From: Ooceraea biroi
Taxonomy: Eukaryota > Arthropoda > Insecta > Hymenoptera > Formicidae
NCBI RefSeq assembly: GCF_003672135.1
Contig: NC_039512.1
Coordinates: 8,076,874 to 8,140,873, forward strand
DNA: 64,000 nucleotides
Direction: 5' to 3'
Shown: positions 22,991 to 36,105 of the stretch, in pieces
How the letters are laid out: each line of letters begins with the position of its first letter
Position numbering within the stretch: the stretch's first letter is position 1
Notes under the pieces: model-generated
Database searches by the model: none
What the model saw: the letters and a program-made list of their open reading frames with translations, nothing else
Told to the model about the DNA's origin: nothing
Program-made: the position numbers and the translations under genes

Positions 22991-24100
22991 GAAATACGAT
23001 GACCTCCTGCAAAGCAGATAACTCTGATTTGGTATTCCCTTTGGTCGTAGCATAAAAATTGCAGCTACCAGATGTCAGTGAACATTTTCCTCAAGGTAGA
23101 CCGCTTACTGTGTCTTTCCGTGGCTTCATTATCTTGAATCGATTAAGAATCTCTACAGATTTACGCATCTTTAGTATCGTAATTCAATCAAACCTTGGTG
23201 GAGTTCTGAAAGGACACATAGTTGTGATTAGCCAATTATCGTAACAACAACGGAAGCTAGGAGACCAAAGAGAGAAAGAAAGAGAAAAAGAAAGGGCTAA
23301 GAAGGCAGAAAAGTTAATGGAATGAAAAAACAACGTGGTCTTCTCCCTCTTTATCGCGTTATCGTTCCTTTACTCCTGCAAAGCAAGTCCAACTACCCGA
23401 GCATGCCCGAATAACTCAATGATTTAGATGGAAAGACAGCAAAGATACCAAAATTTCTTTTCTTACTTTGTTCCAAGATTCGAAGTGACATATCACTCGT
23501 GCTGTTTACTCTCGATCGTGCCACATATCGATCGCTCCTGTGAGAACACTTAACTAATCTCATGTGCATTTCCATCCCCTGCGCGTTCCATGTTCGTTCC
23601 ACTCGTTCCGTCTTCGGGGCCGTGAACGGGGCTGAGATGTAACAAGTTTGCTGATGCGAGTTCGCAAGTGCGAAATCACCTCGATTCGGAGGCCCTTCGG
23701 TCGTGCCGGAGCCGAAAAGAGCGGCGATTTCTCGGCAGTCGACGCGCAAACGTGCCGACGAACTGATTATCCGGCAATCCGCGGCCAAACGGCAAGCAGT
23801 TAAGCTCGCACCCTCGTCATTACCGGTGACGATGGATTCGAACTTCGAAGGATCGCGATGGGAAAAGCTTGAAGCCTCTCCTCCCAGAGATCCCCGATTG
23901 CGAGGGATGCGGCCAACTAATTACCCAAATCCGCGATGTCTACCCCTGACTGATGAAATCGTGATAATTAATCATTTACTTCAAGAAGCTGACGCCGTCA
24001 CTTTCTTGACGTATAAATTCAGTTTGATAATCTTAGCATCCGGAAGATGTGAAGCAAACAATAAAATAGATAATATGCAAAATGCAAACTGAGAGAAAAG
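22991..24100. other. mixed DNA with one long open frame
   Basis: A purine-rich AGAAAGAG tract lies at about 23260-23297. From 23655 to 24092 the plus strand is open for 145 codons with no ATG near the start (see findings). No family is recognised. Confidence 0.5.
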
Positions 24101-26990
24101 TTAAGTGACAAAATATCAAATTATATATAATTCTTCAAAATATTGCTACATTGAGCTACATTGTATCGTCATCTAAACGACCCGGATTACTTAGTTAATG
24201 ATCCAATATATGGTGTATACGTTCTCAGAATATTAATTTAATAATGATGTGTTAGATGTCTTTTAACTGGAAAATCTTTTAACTCGTTTGATTCGATATG
24301 GTACGAAATATGCACACGCATGCAAGATTTCATTATTCATTTCATCCAGTTAGACGCGATATTACGTTTCGCTCGCTTACGTTCATCTCGAATAAGAAAT
24401 CCGCCACTTTAAGCAATAATAGGAAACTTCTGATAAATACGATTCATTCCAAAGTGTTTACTGCGGCGAGATTGAAACGCTTCCTCGCTGAGCGTATTTA
24501 CGCTCGGGTGATTTTGCCCGGATATTTTATATTAAATTCTTCTTGAAACAACTCCATTTCCCATTATTTACAAGGAACAAATAACTCATTTTCTTATTTG
24601 ATCTTGTGACCAAGACGTTGACTTAGAGTTTATCTTTTAATTACTTCCGCCATCCTTATTATTTCTCATACCTACTTATCTCATAATAAAGAGGTATCAG
24701 TTATTGCAATGTATTTATTTTATATTCTTGACTTGGATTAACAATAATCTAAGATCTGTAATTTCATTCTTGGTGACAAATATGATATCATTAATCTTAG
24801 AAAGAAAACTTTTTCTTGAAACCAGTGTGTAAGGACAAAATATCGTGATTTCAAAATTTATCCAGTTTTTATAATAAAAGTTCACATTCTACAAGGTTTT
24901 TGAAGTATGTTCTACTTTTCTGGTCCACAAATTACGTCAAAATTACGAGCACCTATCAAGAGAGCCACAGGCTGTTTTAAACACACGTTGCGAATGCAAC
25001 GCGAGGACAGCAGCGCGATAAATTTGTTTTCGAGCAGAAGCGATCGAGAAGGAGAAAGAGGAAGAAAGAGAGAAACGGGGAAATGGGGCCGCCATAAAAA
25101 TAAAACAGCGGAAACAAGGAATCATCTTGCGAGATGAAGCTCATATTTTCCGGACGGCGCACTGGGCTCGATTGTCACAGGCATCTCGCCGTGGATACGT
25201 AATGCACTCCGTGAGTGTGAGATGCACGAACTGCAAAAATGCGACTGTCGATAGCGACGTTGAATTCCGGATTCCTGACACACATGCGCGTGGAAAAGTA
25301 GTAAGAGAGTAACGTCTTGACAAACGTAAGACGCAAGAGCTTGCTTTAACTCCTGCGAAAAGCGCACGTTCCATGAAATGCAACGTCTGCAAACTATCAG
25401 CAACGTAATCACGATCGTTTGAAATTTATCTTCAGTCTTCAAATACTTAGACGTACCAAAAGTAATTTTGCCGTATGCAGATTAAAACGTGCATTTATAA
25501 TGTAATTTCTTTTATAATTTATAAATATATAATCAAAGTAATTGAGGTAGATAAAATATGTTTCTATTTTTTGAACATTTATATTCAAAATTAGAAAATT
25601 GTAACAATAAATTTCAAATCTTTGTGTTAAAAAATTCTGATATTCGATATTCGATTTTTGACTATTCTTCAACAATTTTACAGAGATCGCAAAAATATTT
25701 TTTCAATTTGCAAGCGATATATTTGTTAACTCCATTTATCACTATTGTACAAATATGTAACGTGGTTATTCGAAGTTGTGCAATAAGAATTCAGAATTAT
25801 ATAGAAACAAGATAAACAATAAAATGAGATCAAGCATTGATATAGCATTGAGTAAAGTTTTTGAGCCAAAGACAGTTTTCGTGATAGTTTACAAAGATGC
25901 AGAGAATAACAGAAAATGGAAGAGACAGAAGCGGCTTAGGAATAAAAAGGACAGCTCCGGTTAAAGAAAGACGAGAGCAAGAAGATCGAGCAAGTGAATG
26001 TAATTGGCTTGAGCTGGTGCTATCTTGCTAGTCAAGCAGTTTCTCAGCTCGGTCGCTATCAGTGCGAATATAAATTCACATCCTTTTATTTTAGCTCCTC
26101 TCTCGTTTTCTTCTCTCTTTTCCGCCGTTCTCGTCCGCCGCATCTATTCCACACCGCTGCGACTTGGAATTAACGGCGTTAATTTGTTTTAAGTACGCTT
26201 GAGGAAAGTTTTGGCGAAGGTTTGAGTATCGATGGCCTTCTCTGATCGCCGATATCCTCGAAGAAAGGAACGGAGTTTGCAAAATTTTAATAATCTATTT
26301 TTTTGTTGATAAATACATGATACATGTATTAATTTATAAGAAAGGTGTAAGCTATTATTAATTTAGAAAAAAATCTGTTTTATAGAATATAGATAGTATT
26401 CATAATACAATATTATATCTATTAGAGCAGCTTAACGTAATAAAAGAAACTTATTATCAAATTTTTTATCTATAAAATTTCATCAGGAAGTTTTACAATT
26501 GTACAATTGTACTTCTACATACATTATAATATATTGAAACAATGTTTAGACAAATAAGATTAACTATCTTAAAAAACTCCATTCCTAGAGAGAGGTATGA
26601 GACATATTTTTTATTACTAAATGATGCCGTAAAAGATTCGTGATAGTTCATGAAAATCTTTTGAACATAAATTTCAACACTTTTCCGAGATAACGTAAAT
26701 TAAGATATCATACTTTATATGTACTGACGTTTTCTCTCAAATCTAACTCTTTTATGAAAAGTCTAATATTGTTGACTTATATTTCTTGTCAGTTTATTAT
26801 TTCGATCCAACAACAGCCACGCGTTTTTGCATACGATAACGAAGTTTGTTGTCAGCAATTTACCTCCGCGTAATATGTAAATACCAAACGCGTTCTGTGG
26901 CTCGTTCGTTTCATCATGATCTTTTCCATCAGGCTGCAGGAACCGATATTCCAATAGTTCGAAACGTGATTCTTCATTCTCGCGTATTTA
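24101..26990. other. AT-rich non-coding DNA
   Basis: Mostly AT-rich. Patches of intermediate GC lie at 24930-25400 and 25960-26270. It contains a mariner-like end at 24160-24206. No gene is recognised. Confidence 0.65.
24160..24206. mobile_element. solo mariner-like terminal repeat
   Basis: The last part (GGATTACTTAGTTAATGATCCAA, ending at 24206) matches the right end of the intact element at 53255-53450 with few changes. It is followed by TA, the expected target duplication. The upstream bases ATTGTATCGTCATCT also resemble that element. The left end is not found with confidence. Confidence 0.6.
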
Positions 26991-28400
26991 TACAGTTTGG
27001 CGTACTACTTTCTCACGGTATGCATTAGCGGCATTATTCGCGGACGAGCAAGGAAGTTTGCTCTTTATTACTCTCGAGCGTGAATTGCCCATCCGGCATT
27101 TCAACTGCAGCCAATTGCGTAGGGTGAATGGTGAAGTGAAGTGGAGTACGCTCTTGTGGAATGACGTCAAGAAGTCGTAATCGTCCGCGTCGATATCACC
27201 GTGCGGAACAAAGTTTCGCGCCGCGATAAGTTGCCCGAAGTCGCTGGCGATAGGAGGCTCTATTAAGGACACACGAGATTAATTGTCCGCCACCTGATCG
27301 TATCGGCCGATACCTCACGACGACACGGTGAGTATAACTAACACAGAACCGCGTGAATCAAATCCAGTTGGTAACTACGAGATTGAATGCCTGTGTTTCG
27401 AAATTCCGTCAGATCGATCACCAGAACTATCGATTTGAGTCGTGGGACTTTACTGTAACTGTAAAATAAAACTTTTGATCACGTTTCGATAAGGTTTGTC
27501 TATCGATACTGTTTCTAAAATTTATTATTAAATGTGTGTGTGTATATGTGAATACAAAAATTCTCTTTTTTTAAAATATTTATAATATATAGGAAAAAGT
27601 GTTATTTAAGCAAGTCACAAAGAGATCCAAGCGGAATTCCTTGAATATCTATATTTTTCATCAAAAAGAGATCCATATGTTATCGAATCGAATCGAAACC
27701 TAGAGAGACAATTTGCTTTTTTAATTGTTATGTCATGTGCGGTCTCACATTTTCAATTTAAATGTCTGCGACTTTTTCATGGAGAATTTTAATCTGTTTC
27801 TCTGCACGTACATGTAATTACGTAAACTGAACATCCGCGACGTTAGCGTCCACGCGGATTTTTGCATGTTTCATCATAGCGCACTCTCGCAAAAGCCAAC
27901 ACGCGGCAGCAATAATAGTACTTGGTAATTGCAGCAAGTTCCCGGATTTCACAAAGGTGAACCGGATTTCCGTCTCACTGGAGAGCACTCTCCCTTTAGC
28001 GACGCGTTGCACTTTCCCGCTCCGGCGGGAATATTGCTAAAAATAATATTGTCGGGTTCGATATAACAATGTCGTAAAAAAAACACAGTGTACATCTCAA
28101 CTTAGCCCCGATTTTTATGATCCGTATCTAGAAAAATTCGCGAGTTAGCAGTACTCGGGACAAACTGGCAGTAAAGCCAACCGGCGCGATAAAAAAAAAG
28201 AAAAGGACGCACATTTCGGGTTAAACGCTTCCCCAGAAACGAATTAAGGCGAAGTAGGGTAATCTACCTAGCACTGAATACTGAGACTCCCAGAATGGCG
28301 TAACCATTCCGCGTAAGCTCGCGCGTTACGATACGCTTTGCTTCATCGATCGCGATTTCGTCGCACTGGAGGAAGGGTGTAGCCTCTCCTTATCGGAAAA
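26991..28400. other. two CpG-rich patches
   Basis: GC-richer patches at about 27000-27430 and 27820-28380 are separated by AT-rich DNA. A perfect CRE-like TGACGTCA lies near 27163. No gene is recognised. Confidence 0.55.
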
Positions 28401-28770
28401 ATAAATTTCCTTATCTTCTTTTCTTTCATTCTCATAGATGAGTGAGCATAATAAAAGAATACTTATATATTTTCAGAATATAATTCTATCTCCTGCAATT
28501 TCAGAATATAATTCATAGAATTTATAATGCTTATATTTTCTGCTACATGAGTACGCAATTAGAGTTTCATTTATTATTTAACAGACCGATTACGTTTTGC
28601 ACTTGCTTTGAAGTTAAAATCCGCGCCATTAATATTCTTTTAATCAGCTTGGAGTTAATGGTCTCCAGTCTTATAATATTCAATCTCTCTTTTACATGAT
28701 ATCCAAAATAAAAAAAATCTAGTAATTTAAATAGTAAGAATCTGTTAAAATGAAATTTTAGCCATCCAAG

Positions 28771-29069
28771 TAGCAGAGTGGCGAGGCGCTTCTAAAAACA
28801 AATCTCCAGAAGATTATTCATACATTGGTTAATCTTTTTATCTTTCTAATTGGTAAATATCTTTTTAATTGGTTAATTGTAACATTTTTTATATTCTGCA
28901 AATATAATTCAAAAGTGTCTCCACCTCAAGTAGCTTATTGGCTAGAGTAGTAAGTGGTCATGTGATTATAATCGATGCACAAAGGACTCGTCCATTTATC
29001 TGGAGGCTTTGGTTGCAAGCGGATGGGATATCCGTGGAGATAGAAACGCCTCGGGTCCGTTTCGAATCC
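28771..29069 (+). repeat. tRNA-like promoter boxes, possible SINE relic
   Basis: TAGCAGAGTGG at 28771-28781 matches the pol III A-box consensus TRGCNNAGTGG. TAGCTTATTGG at 28931-28941 is a weaker A box after a similar CAAG prefix. GTTTCGAATCC at 29059-29069 matches the B box GGTTCGANNCC at all but one position. The A-to-B distances (about 130 and 290 bp) are too long for an intact tRNA. No cloverleaf was found, so a decayed tRNA-derived SINE or chance remains. Confidence 0.25.
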
Positions 29070-29373
29070 GTTGGCTCAAAGCACGGTCAGAATGACGGGC
29101 CCATTAGAAAGATGTGCAACGATATATTATTCTTCCACTATATGTATATCCAAATGATAAGTAATTATTTCATGAACATTGTTCATAATGACGACTGAAA
29201 AATTTCAGATCAAATTTTGAAACTTTCGAGACTTTGCTATTTTATATGCTGTTTTACTTTATCTATTCTTCTTCAAACGAATCGTTATAATAAAAAGTGA
29301 ATAAGATAGTCAGCTGCTTATACCGATAACGTAATGCTGAGGAGCGAGAGGGAATGGAATGCATTTTCTATAC

Positions 29374-29425
29374 ATTCTATTTTATTTATTCTATTCTATT
29401 TCTACTTCTATTCTATTTTATTTTA
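29374..29425. repeat. degenerate (TTCTA)n tract
   Basis: TTCTATTTTATTTATTCTAT-type low-complexity repeat with a period near five. Confidence 0.85.
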
Positions 29426-30120
29426 AATTTTATTAATCTTCTATAAATATTCCCTTATTTCATGCCTGTATTTTTATGTACATACATACACACGATTTAA
29501 GTGGGTTAGTGCGAATATTCTGGTAGTTGCAATGAGGAGTTGTATCGTTCCGTGATATGTTATTTTTCCATCACTCCATCGGTAATACTGGATTTCGCAT
29601 GAGCAATGAATGTTTGCTACTATGCAAATTATGATCGATCGTTTGTTCGGCTAGATTGGACTGTGAAACAAAGGAATATCTCAACTTTTTACAGCATATA
29701 ATTGGATAGCTTTCGATAACTTTTAGATCACGCAGTTTATTATTCTAGTTTCGATTGTGTATTTAGAGCGAGATATAAATTTTCTGTTGTACAGATTATT
29801 TTTTGAAAATCAAATGAAGGAAATGTGATGCTTCTGATATTGTCTACTATAAGATAAGTAACTTTCTTAATTTTTTATCTATCTCTCTTAATAGTCTTTC
29901 TTTTATTCTCTTCTTTTTCAGTGTTATCAGTTTTCAATCTTTATCCATATTTTTATGAAGTTTACAAAGTATAATTTGACAACCATTGACGTGGAAGATA
30001 TAAATAATTTATATTGATAACGTTGCTGGCGTTATGGTGAGTTATTTATCCATATTCTCTCCCTTCTTACGGCTGTGGTGAGCTAAATATTAGTACACTG
30101 AATATTTACTAACCGCACGC

Positions 30121-32070
30121 ACAGTGATATCTCTCATCAGAAAATTTAACGTGCGCGCATCTGGAGGGTGGCTTTCTGAGCGTCTCGCCTCGAAATTCCA
30201 TTCCGCGTTCCGCAGCGGCGTGCAAGCATAATGCGCGAGACGCCGCTATTGGTTCCGCGCCGCTCACGACGCATAAAGCACGTCCGGGCTTTTCCGCATT
30301 TACAGTCGATCAATCGCGCACATAAAAGTTCGTCGTCGAGACCGGGTTCTGAAATCGAGGGCGTCGAAATCGCTCGTTAGCCCACGAGGAGAGTAGTCGT
30401 TCCGGCGATATCGACGGCGACGCTCCAGAGAAGTAGGAATTTGCCCCGAAGTTTTATTCGCGCGGCCACGACGATTTAGTGTCGGTAAATTCGCCTCTCT
30501 TACCTTCCCTTGCTCCCTCCGGCTTTTTCTCGAACAGTATGGGATAACATAACGTGGTGATAGTAGATCGTGGACAAAAAATAGGGGTGAGAGAGCCAAG
30601 CTAGAGTATTATCGCGTAAAAACGCTCAATATTCCGCAGACGTATTCACATGCGGGGCGACACGTGCGAGGAACGCCGCTGGGACACGCCGGAATTCCGG
30701 AAGCGTTGCACCCTCTTCCGAAGTAAATTTTAACTTGAGATTCCATCGACTTGAAGGAGCTTAACGAGCCTGCGGAGATCATATGTTGAATAACGCGAGG
30801 ATCCACGCTGAATGGCGAAAGGAGATAAAATTCTCACTAATTTATTTGATTTCAAATTTAACATTATCTAATTTTTTTGCAGTTCGATTAATAAAATTAA
30901 TAATAAAAGTTTCGATGTCGATTAGAAGAATTTTTTCGTACAAAGTGCGGCATTTAACCGATATTAAGTACCTACCATTATTATTAGAATTAGATATTAT
31001 TTATATAATTACGTAAATATAATTACTTTTATTATATTAATTATATAAATTATATAATTTATATAATTACGTAAATATTGGACTGTGAAACAATATTTTC
31101 CAGATTTGTATTTATCGCAATCACGCAAACTTCCACAGTCATATTATTTATCATTTCGTCAGCAAAAAACGTGACGTATGATAGATTAAAAAAGCGATAG
31201 AAAACGGGATGATACAGGGACAATCCTGATTCTGTTAACATTCAATCTCGTAACCGTTGGGTTTATAGTGCTACCATATTTTGAGATGTTCGATCTCACG
31301 CAGCAAGATTTACAAGGAGCATAGCATGCATAGCGCGTTTAATAACGTAACGAATATGAAGTGCGATTTTCTCCGATACATAAAATAGACTTGTCGTGTA
31401 CAATGCAATCGAGCGTGTATGGTACCGCTACAATCACGCTACATGCAGCGTGCACACATGGCGTAACGTATGAGTCTCCATTTCTCGTCGAGCAATCAAT
31501 TTAAATACCATAAGCGCGTAGCTGGCTCCATGTCGGACTATTGCGCAAAAACAACGAGTATCCAGCGCGCATCGCTCAACACGATAGATGCTTACTACAA
31601 GCGCGCGACGCTCGCGCTCAACTCATCCTTATTTTCCGAGGGCGCGTTGCGCATAACGCAGGATATTGCTGTTCTTTATATTTTCAAAGGATAGTGCCGG
31701 GTAGGCCGCATTGCGCGCCGCGAGCTACAAGCGGAAAGAGAAAACGGCATACGTATATGCATTATATAATATTACGTGTAGTGTTCGCAAGAGAGTGTCG
31801 TGTGCGTGTGCGTAAGCTGATGCTCGTCGGTCTTTAAAATGGAGCCGAGAGAGTTCTCGCGAAAAAATTTATCACCCGATGCGGTTCGTCGCACTTGTAA
31901 CTCGCATAATGTACTCTCCGCGCTTGCACATGCTGCGAGCGAAAACGCGCAAATTGTTTATACGCGTGCTTTTGCTTAGCGAAGTAAAAGGCTCTAGCCT
32001 GCTTTCGATTCGTTCGCTCGCAGTGCTCTTATCGTTTTACAGATGCACTTGAGAGATCACGTAGGAAAGT
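30121..32070. other. two CpG-rich islands around an AT-rich core
   Basis: Islands lie at 30130-30780 and 31250-32050, with AT-rich DNA between. In the core, a 21-bp unit at 31000-31020 recurs at 31058-31078. Open frames (99, 98 and 74 codons) match no family known to me. Confidence 0.55.
31000..31078. repeat. 21-bp direct repeat
   Basis: TTTATATAATTACGTAAATA followed by T occurs at 31000-31020 and 31058-31078, separated by 37 bp of AT-rich DNA. Confidence 0.9.
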
Positions 32071-32897
32071 GCAGAATAAAATGAATTGTAATTTTATATA
32101 ATGCGTTTTAAACAATACAAATGTTTTCAGCAGTTTTTATTTAATATATGATCGTTGAAAAAAATCACTTTTTATTAGGTAATTCCTACAAATTTATATT
32201 TTTATTCTTGAGCCAAGGCAACCATACAGCCAGAGATGTTAACATGTTACACACATGAATTGGCGCAATTTATACAACGATATTTAGCATTTATATCCGT
32301 TAGAAAATTTAATACATTTTAAAATTATTATTGCAATATATAATTTTACTTTTTTAATAAGCGTTGTAATATTGAATAAAATACATCAAAATATACTAAA
32401 AAATATAAAATTATATTTTGTAGTTTGCGTGTGTGAAATGTTAAAGCAGTGTAATATATGAAATGCGATATAAAGAGAGTAATTTATCTTTTACGCAGAA
32501 TGTGACAAAATGTGAAATGTATCGTTTAATGGACGTTGTAATGGAGCTTTGTCAACACGTAAAAATTATTATTACATTAATTCTGGGCCATATCGTCGCG
32601 TAAACAGATTTAAACATTGCTTTTAAATTTCCAACATTTCCTACATCTATAAGCGTTTCGCTTTACGCAATCAATGTTTTTAATATCTCTCGTGCATATA
32701 AACACTGTTCGATATTTATTGTTCAACATTGTGGAAATTGTTTTATCAAAATATAAGTCATGAATTAGCGGAATTTCAGACGAAAGTTTAGCTTCAAACA
32801 TTTATGACTTTATGCAAATCTCTACTGTTCTCCAAAAAACTGAAAATTTACATATAAACGTAATTCTCAGGAGTGTATCTGTGCTTATAAAGAGAAA

Positions 32898-32902
<5 letters not shown>

Positions 32903-32932
<30 letters not shown>
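32903..32932. repeat. (TA)15 microsatellite
   Basis: Pure TA dinucleotide repeat. Confidence 0.97.
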
Positions 32933-32938
<6 letters not shown>

Positions 32939-34212
32939 TATTCTTCTTGGAGAGGGATTCCGTGAGAGTACACTTGAAGCTGTTTATGAAGCAGCAGCCG
33001 TAAAACCATCCGAAGCTGCGTTATGATAACGCTAATGAAACATCGACGCTTACTTTTATATATATATGTATAAAACTCGGTTTTCTTCTTAATTAAAAAC
33101 TAGAAATAAAACTTTTCGATATCTGAAGCATATCAGTACAGTTATATTAAATTAACTCATATCAATGTACGCGTGTCGCAGCATTTATTAATTTTTTGAA
33201 TTTTTATTACTATCAAGATGTCCAGATTTTATAGCATATGTATCTTTATCGATATATCTATTGATTCATATTTTATTATAATTTTGAGAGTGCATACTAT
33301 AAAAGTTAAATATACTTATTTGCATACAGCACCGTTATATGTACATACGGTTGATAAAGAAGCAGTCTTCTACTTTAAAATTTTGAGACTGCAACGCACC
33401 TGTGCTGTATCTTCTCCACATTATAAAGTTTTGCAAAAATAAATGTAAAGTACATTTTCTTTTGCGGAAATTTTTCTCATAAATAATTTTGATTTGTTTA
33501 ATGAATTTTTTTTATTAACTCATGATCACAGATAAAAGTTAAATATATGTAGAATAACACATACACCTAAATAAAATTTAAATAACGTATTTATGCATTA
33601 TATCGCGATTTTAATTTAAATTCTATGTGCAATTATTGCAGTTGTGAAAAATTGTGATATTGTTTTGCCAAAATTATAATGCGTAAAAAGATTTCGAGCG
33701 ATTGTGTGAAAACTTTCGCTGGATATATCAATATCATATTCAATATGAACCCCGGCATTGGCATTAATTCTTGGTTATCCCACTCTCACTCCAACTGTCA
33801 CGTCATAATACTCGAAACTATTTGAGATTCAATGAATTTCTCTCTGTCAGATGCTTTTAATTTCAAAACTTTTACGTGTGAAACAAAAGCAAGTTGAAAA
33901 CAATAGAGCCCATCAAAGCAGTTGATTTCTATTCTGATTTTCACATCATGTATGCGGTTTGTAATTTTATATACATATAGAGTTTGATGCTTTTACACAT
34001 TTACATATAATCTGACAATGAGTACACACTGTTACGAATTTCTTGATCAATTTAAAGTGGATCTTTTTAATAAAAATATTATAATAAAGGATGAAAATAA
34101 AATGTTTCGTTTTTGATTTAAATGATTAAAAATATATAAAATTTTATGAAATTCACATTGAATCCAATTAAATTATTCTCTAAATGCACTCCAGTATTAT
34201 TTGCTAACGTTA

Positions 34213-34731
34213 TTACAATGAATTATTACACAAAACATTAAAAAAAAGAAATGTACATGAAAAGCTGTCGCAAGTTGCGTTAGATTGCATTATACGTATC
34301 GCTAGACGAAATTTGTACTTGTAAAACGGTTTTAATGGCTTACTGTTTGTTTCGTTTGTGACCATAGTTTGCTCACAATAGAACAATCTGAAAACAATTT
34401 GCCAGTCGCGTATATGTACCTTTCTGAAAACTGTCTGCCACGTAGAAACGTGGTAATAGATGAACGAGTGAATCACCGCTCGCCTCTGGCTTGCCAACGT
34501 TCTGCAGAAGCTATCTACAAAGTCGATATTAATTATTTTGGCGTACGGGAGCAAGTTGTGTGAGTTATTATTGATAACGTTTAAAAAAATACAAAATTTT
34601 CTTGTGGAAAGAGATATATCAAAATGTATGATACTTGTGTGGTATAGAACTGTTGGATATTGTAATAATTTTTTAAAAATTGGCACATACAATTCTATAT
34701 AATCGAATAAACGTACATTTTGATTCTGCAT
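34213..34731 (-). other. unassigned 172-codon open frame
   Basis: The longest open frame in the window, ATG to stop, in DNA that is only moderately AT-rich. The translation is rich in Phe, Ile, Tyr and Asn. It shows no signal peptide, domain or motif I recognise. Two similar stretches (WQTVFR and WQIVFR) come from a 36-bp-period DNA repeat at 34387-34440. No splice sites or promoter are assigned. It may be chance or a decayed element. Confidence 0.15.
34387..34440. repeat. 18-bp imperfect direct repeat, period 36
   Basis: TCTGAAAACAATTTGCCA (34387-34404) and TCTGAAAACTGTCTGCCA (34423-34440) differ at three positions. Confidence 0.8.
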
Positions 34732-34911
34732 ATATACAATGCTTTATTAGATTTATTACGTTGATTAATTTTTTTATTCTGTACCGTTTATCTGTCTTTG
34801 ATAAATTATTTCTTTCGATTTAATTTCACTGTCTAATATAAAAATAATGTTTCTTTCGGATACATATTTGCTCCTAACAAAACATAGATTAAGCTGCGAG
34901 TATATTCAACT

Positions 34912-35035
34912 ATCGATTACTATCCACTCGCATAGCTGAGCGATTTGTATATATACAGATAATCGATTAGGGTGTTTACTGTGCGTGACCCTCGACTGGA
35001 TTATGTCTGCAATCGATTAACTGGGCAATCGATCG
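34912..35035 (+). promoter_or_regulatory. ATCGATTA sites at exact 50-bp spacing
   Basis: ATCGATTA occurs at 34912-34919, 34962-34969 and 35012-35019, same orientation, with starts exactly 50 bp apart. ATCGATCG follows at 35028-35035. The DNA between the sites is not similar from one interval to the next, so this is not an ordinary tandem repeat. ATCGAT is the core of Cut/Cux-type sites, and ATCGATTA also resembles other homeodomain sites. Function is inferred from clustering alone. Confidence 0.45.
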
Positions 35036-35437
35036 ACCACACTCGGTTAACAGATACCAATGCATCCTACTACAATTAACCGCTTAGTGGTGTGTTCAAA
35101 TTACCTGATACTGCTTCGTAGTATCGTAGTGTTGACTTTTCTCGCCAGTCAATGTAACAATATTGTTTCAACTTGTGGTGTAAGAACGATGTAGATTCAG
35201 CTTTATTGATATAGAACCATACAGGCCAATATAGAACGTTGTGTTAAAAATCTTTGATTATTTTTTGATTAAACTAGAGGACATTTAATACACAAAAATT
35301 GATAGCTTGCAATTGATAGCAAGATTAAATGTACTATTACATTCACTATAAACAATTTAAATATAATTCACTTCTCAATTTGCTATATTTTAAAATCTTT
35401 TGTTGACAGTCGTATGATATCTTTTTTGCTTTATTTT

Positions 35438-35439
<2 letters not shown>

Positions 35440-35495
<56 letters not shown>

Positions 35496-35496
35496 T
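35440..35496. repeat. (GT)n microsatellite
   Basis: About 24 pure GT units to 35488, then one AT interruption and a few more GT units. Confidence 0.97.
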
Positions 35497-35913
35497 TATA
35501 AACTTCAATTTTGACTTATTCCGTGAAATCAGAGTTTGATTATGGAAACTAGGTAAATGGAGAGTAAAATTTAACCTCAAATCTAATGTAACTTGGCTTT
35601 CCCACGTCCATTTTGGCTACATTTGTCACAGCTTACCCTAAAGTCAATAAAGTGTAAAGAACGGCACAAAATCAGTTTTTGTGGATTATACGTACCACAA
35701 TTACGTTATACTGATTGCATAAACAATTTTCGTAAATTCAGAATTCAGTCATATTTATCAATATGAATGTGACATATCGTTTTTTCATTGAATTTTTACA
35801 ACGCGAAAAGAGAAAATTTCATTGTCTCGTATGTAGATGACATGCGAAACAGAGAATAAAATGTTTTTACTATGATATTTTGATTAACAATGATATTTTT
35901 GTAAAGTGGAACC

Positions 35914-35950
35914 TATATAATAAATCAATAACGTATATAATAAATCAATA
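35914..35950. repeat. 17-bp direct repeat, period 20
   Basis: TATATAATAAATCAATA occurs at 35914-35930 and 35934-35950. Confidence 0.9.
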
Positions 35951-36105
35951 TAAAATAAAAGTTTGCGATATGTTATCTCATATTTGCAAACAAATTTTCA
36001 GTTGGCTCATGTGATGACTATCAAGCCATTTTTCAAAAAAACAAAAAGATCGGAGTTGGCATAATCTTATATTCTTGACAAATGAAAAATAACTTATGAC
36101 AGCAA

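Larger units (their letters stand above)
28401..30120. other. AT-rich DNA with tRNA-like remnant
   Basis: AT-rich, except for a patch at 28920-29110 that contains a tRNA-like B box. A degenerate TTCTA-type repeat lies at 29374-29425. No gene is recognised. Confidence 0.6.

Noticed and set aside
23826..23843. Minus-strand GTTCGAATCC as a tRNA B box
   Set aside because: No A box or cloverleaf arms at the right distance on that strand.
23911..24206. Left end of the mariner-like element near 24206
   Set aside because: A stretch near 23911-23940 (CCAACTAATTACCC) faintly resembles a mariner end, but the match to the right end is too poor to claim a pair.
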